DNA from: Pseudomonadota bacterium
Lineage (GTDB): Bacteria; Pseudomonadota; Gammaproteobacteria; Acidiferrobacterales; Sulfurifustaceae
Length of the DNA: 7,250 nt
Direction: 5' to 3'
Assembly: GCA_020354085.1 (NCBI GenBank)
Contig: CP070641.1
Coordinates: 410,928-418,177 of the forward strand
Shown: positions 6,233-7,250 of the stretch, one piece after another
Position numbering within the stretch: position 1 is the first letter of the stretch
How the letters are laid out: each line of letters starts with the position of its first letter
Made by a program: the position numbers and the translations under genes
The notes under the pieces: model-generated
What the model saw: only the letters and a program-made list of their open reading frames with translations
What the model was told of the DNA's origin: nothing
Databases searched by the model: none

Positions 6233-6496
6233 GTGCAGGAGCACAGGAGCTATCTGACACGGGGCGAGGTCGCGCGCTTGTTCGAAGTGGCACCCAATAC
6301 CGTAAGTCGCTGGGTGCGCAAGGGCAAGCTACCGAGCGTCTGCACCCCCGGCGGGCGGCGACGCTATCCGGTGGAACCGATCATGCAGCTGGTCCAGCAG
6401 TTTCGCGAAGGGTTGGATGTCAGCGAAGCGTCTTCGCAGCGAGGTGGCGAGCGACCGGCGCTCGAAACCGATGCCGGTCGCGCTGAACGTAGTTAA
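6233..6496 (+). CDS. BldC/MerR-like small helix-turn-helix DNA-binding protein
   Basis: An 87-residue protein. The motif YLTRGEVARLFEVAPNTVSR (7-26) followed by WVRKGKLPS (27-35) is a MerR-type winged helix, and CTPGGRRRYP (37-46) is the wing typical of BldC and excisionase-like proteins. After about residue 60 the tail is polar and lacks the long coiled coil of full MerR regulators, so any oligomerisation differs from MerR dimers. BldC proteins bind DNA co-operatively as head-to-tail multimers on direct repeats; whether this one does is unknown. The start is GTG 6233, preceded by AAGGGGG (6215-6221) at 11 bases; no in-frame ATG gives a better start. It sits 22 bases before the rhodanese gene and is probably co-transcribed with it, so it may control that gene, itself, or the divergent glycosyltransferase unit. 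An excisionase role is possible but no integrase or phage gene is nearby. Confidence 0.85.
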   Translation: MQEHRSYLTRGEVARLFEVAPNTVSRWVRKGKLPSVCTPGGRRRYPVEPIMQLVQQFREGLDVSEASSQRGGERPALETDAGRAERS

Positions 6497-6503
6497 TTGG
6501 CAC

Positions 6504-6515
6504 AGGAGGAGGTGA
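6504..6515 (+). promoter_or_regulatory. near-ideal ribosome binding site with duplicated AGG
   Basis: The sequence AGGAGGAGGTGA precedes the rhodanese ATG at 6519. AGGAGGTGA (6507-6515) is fully complementary to the 3' end of 16S rRNA, and the extra AGG in front extends the G-rich tract. It is much stronger than the sites of the regulator upstream or of the central cassette genes, which suggests the rhodanese is made in larger amounts than the regulator from a shared message. Confidence 0.75.
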
Positions 6516-6518
6516 TCT

Positions 6519-7250
6519 ATGTTGGCAAAGAAATGGATGGTCAATGTTTGCAGTGCGAGTGCGTTAGCTGTTGTGTTCGGGTTCGGTGCAGTCGGGACGG
6601 CATTCGGCGGTTCGGTGATCGTCGATACGGCCTACGTGGAGAAAAACAAGGACAAGCCGGGTGTCGTGCTGATCGATGCGCGCGCGGAGAAGGATTTCAG
6701 GAAGGGCCTGATTCCGGGCGCGATCGCGTTGGGCGAAAAAGGTGGGGACAAGGCGCTGCGTGATGTAAACAATCGCGTCCTGCCGGTTGCTAAGATGGAA
6801 AAGGTGTTGAGTGAAGCAGGCGTAACGCGCGAAAACGAAATCATTGTCTACGACGACAAGGGCGACAATGCGCCATATGTTGTCTTCTGGATCCTGGAGT
6901 ACCTGGGCGCGGAGAAGGCCAAGGTCTATCATGGTGGAATAGACGATTGGATGGCTGCCAAGAAGCCCATTACGAACCAGGTGAAGAAATTGCCGGCCGC
7001 GAAGTTTACTGCCAAGGTGCAGCAGGATCGTATCGCCACCACGGACTATGTGAAGGGCAATCTCAAGAACAAGGATATCCAATTCATCGATGCGCGCACC
7101 AAGAAGGAACACTCGGGCGATGATATCCGCTCGGTGCGCGGCGGCAACATCGCGGCCGTGAACCAGGTGAACATCCCCTATGAGGAGAACTGGAAGGATC
7201 CGGAGACCGCGAAAAAGCTGAAAGAGAAAAAGGTCAAGGATCGCGACGGC
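6519..7250 (+). CDS. exported tandem-domain rhodanese sulfurtransferase (3' end outside window)
   Basis: 244 residues are visible with no stop. Residues 1-30 look like a Sec signal peptide: MLAKKW, a hydrophobic stretch to FGFGAVG, and cleavage probably near GTAFG-G, so the protein should be periplasmic. Domain 1 (about 33-150) has VVLIDAR (49-55), GLIPGAIALG (63-72), the active-loop position IIVYDDKG (108-115) and VYHGGIDDW (136-144). Domain 2 starts near 171 with IQFIDARTKKEH (187-198) and a RGGNIAAVNQVNIP segment (207-220). The loop Cys of domain 1 is replaced by Asp112, as in classical two-domain thiosulfate sulfurtransferases where only the C-terminal domain is catalytic; the second loop is beyond the edge. 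Substrate (thiosulfate, 3-mercaptopyruvate or polysulfide) cannot be decided. Lys-rich composition and less extreme GC set it apart from the central cassette. It follows the BldC-like gene by 22 bases. Confidence 0.88.
   Translation, partial: MLAKKWMVNVCSASALAVVFGFGAVGTAFGGSVIVDTAYVEKNKDKPGVVLIDARAEKDFRKGLIPGAIALGEKGGDKALRDVNNRVLPVAKMEKVLSEAGVTRENEIIVYDDKGDNAPYVVFWILEYLGAEKAKVYHGGIDDWMAAKKPITNQVKKLPAAKFTAKVQQDRIATTDYVKGNLKNKDIQFIDARTKKEHSGDDIRSVRGGNIAAVNQVNIPYEENWKDPETAKKLKEKKVKDRDG

Noticed and set aside
6233..6496. Phage excisionase and mobile-element boundary
   Set aside because: The helix-turn-helix resembles excisionases as well as BldC, but there is no integrase, attachment-site repeat or phage gene in the window, and the rhodanese follows as an operon partner.

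Overview
The window is GC-rich bacterial DNA packed with genes on both strands. Codons strongly favour G/C in the third position, and short gaps or 4-base overlaps link neighbouring genes. It holds eight protein-coding genes. Seven are complete and the eighth runs off the right edge. I saw no tRNA, rRNA, CRISPR array, transposase or IS end. A TusA-type sulfur carrier at one end and an exported tandem rhodanese at the other suggest a proteobacterium with active sulfur-transfer chemistry, possibly a gammaproteobacterial sulfur oxidiser. That placement is inference, because no taxonomic marker is present.

Left block (20-971, + strand): a TusA-family sulfur carrier with an intact CPxP motif, a 62-residue one-helix membrane protein with a Gly/Tyr tail, and a universal stress protein (Usp) whose nucleotide-binding loop is degenerate. 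Gaps are 9 and 40 bases, so this looks like one transcription unit.

Central block (1028-5997): four genes in two operon-like pairs that converge. On + are an FAD-dependent amine-oxidase/UDP-galactopyranose-mutase-like flavoenzyme and, overlapping it by ATGA, a B12-binding-domain radical SAM enzyme. On - are a family 2 glycosyltransferase with C-terminal membrane helices and, overlapping it by GTGA, a radical SAM/SPASM enzyme. The 3' ends of the two radical SAM genes overlap by 134 bp, with both strands coding. A sugar- or lipid-linked cell-envelope product is the most natural guess, but no substrate can be read from the sequence. This cassette is the most likely home of an undescribed pathway.

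Right block (5998-7250): a 235-bp divergent intergenic region contains a strong imperfect palindrome (6104-6135). It is followed by a BldC/MerR-like small DNA-binding protein and, 22 bases later behind a near-ideal ribosome binding site, the exported tandem rhodanese. The rhodanese N-terminal domain has Asp in place of the catalytic Cys, and its second active site lies beyond the window. The palindrome is a candidate operator for the regulator-rhodanese unit, the glycosyltransferase-radical SAM unit, or both. Sulfur-transfer genes therefore flank the biosynthetic cassette on both sides, which suggests either insertion into a sulfur locus or a functional link.
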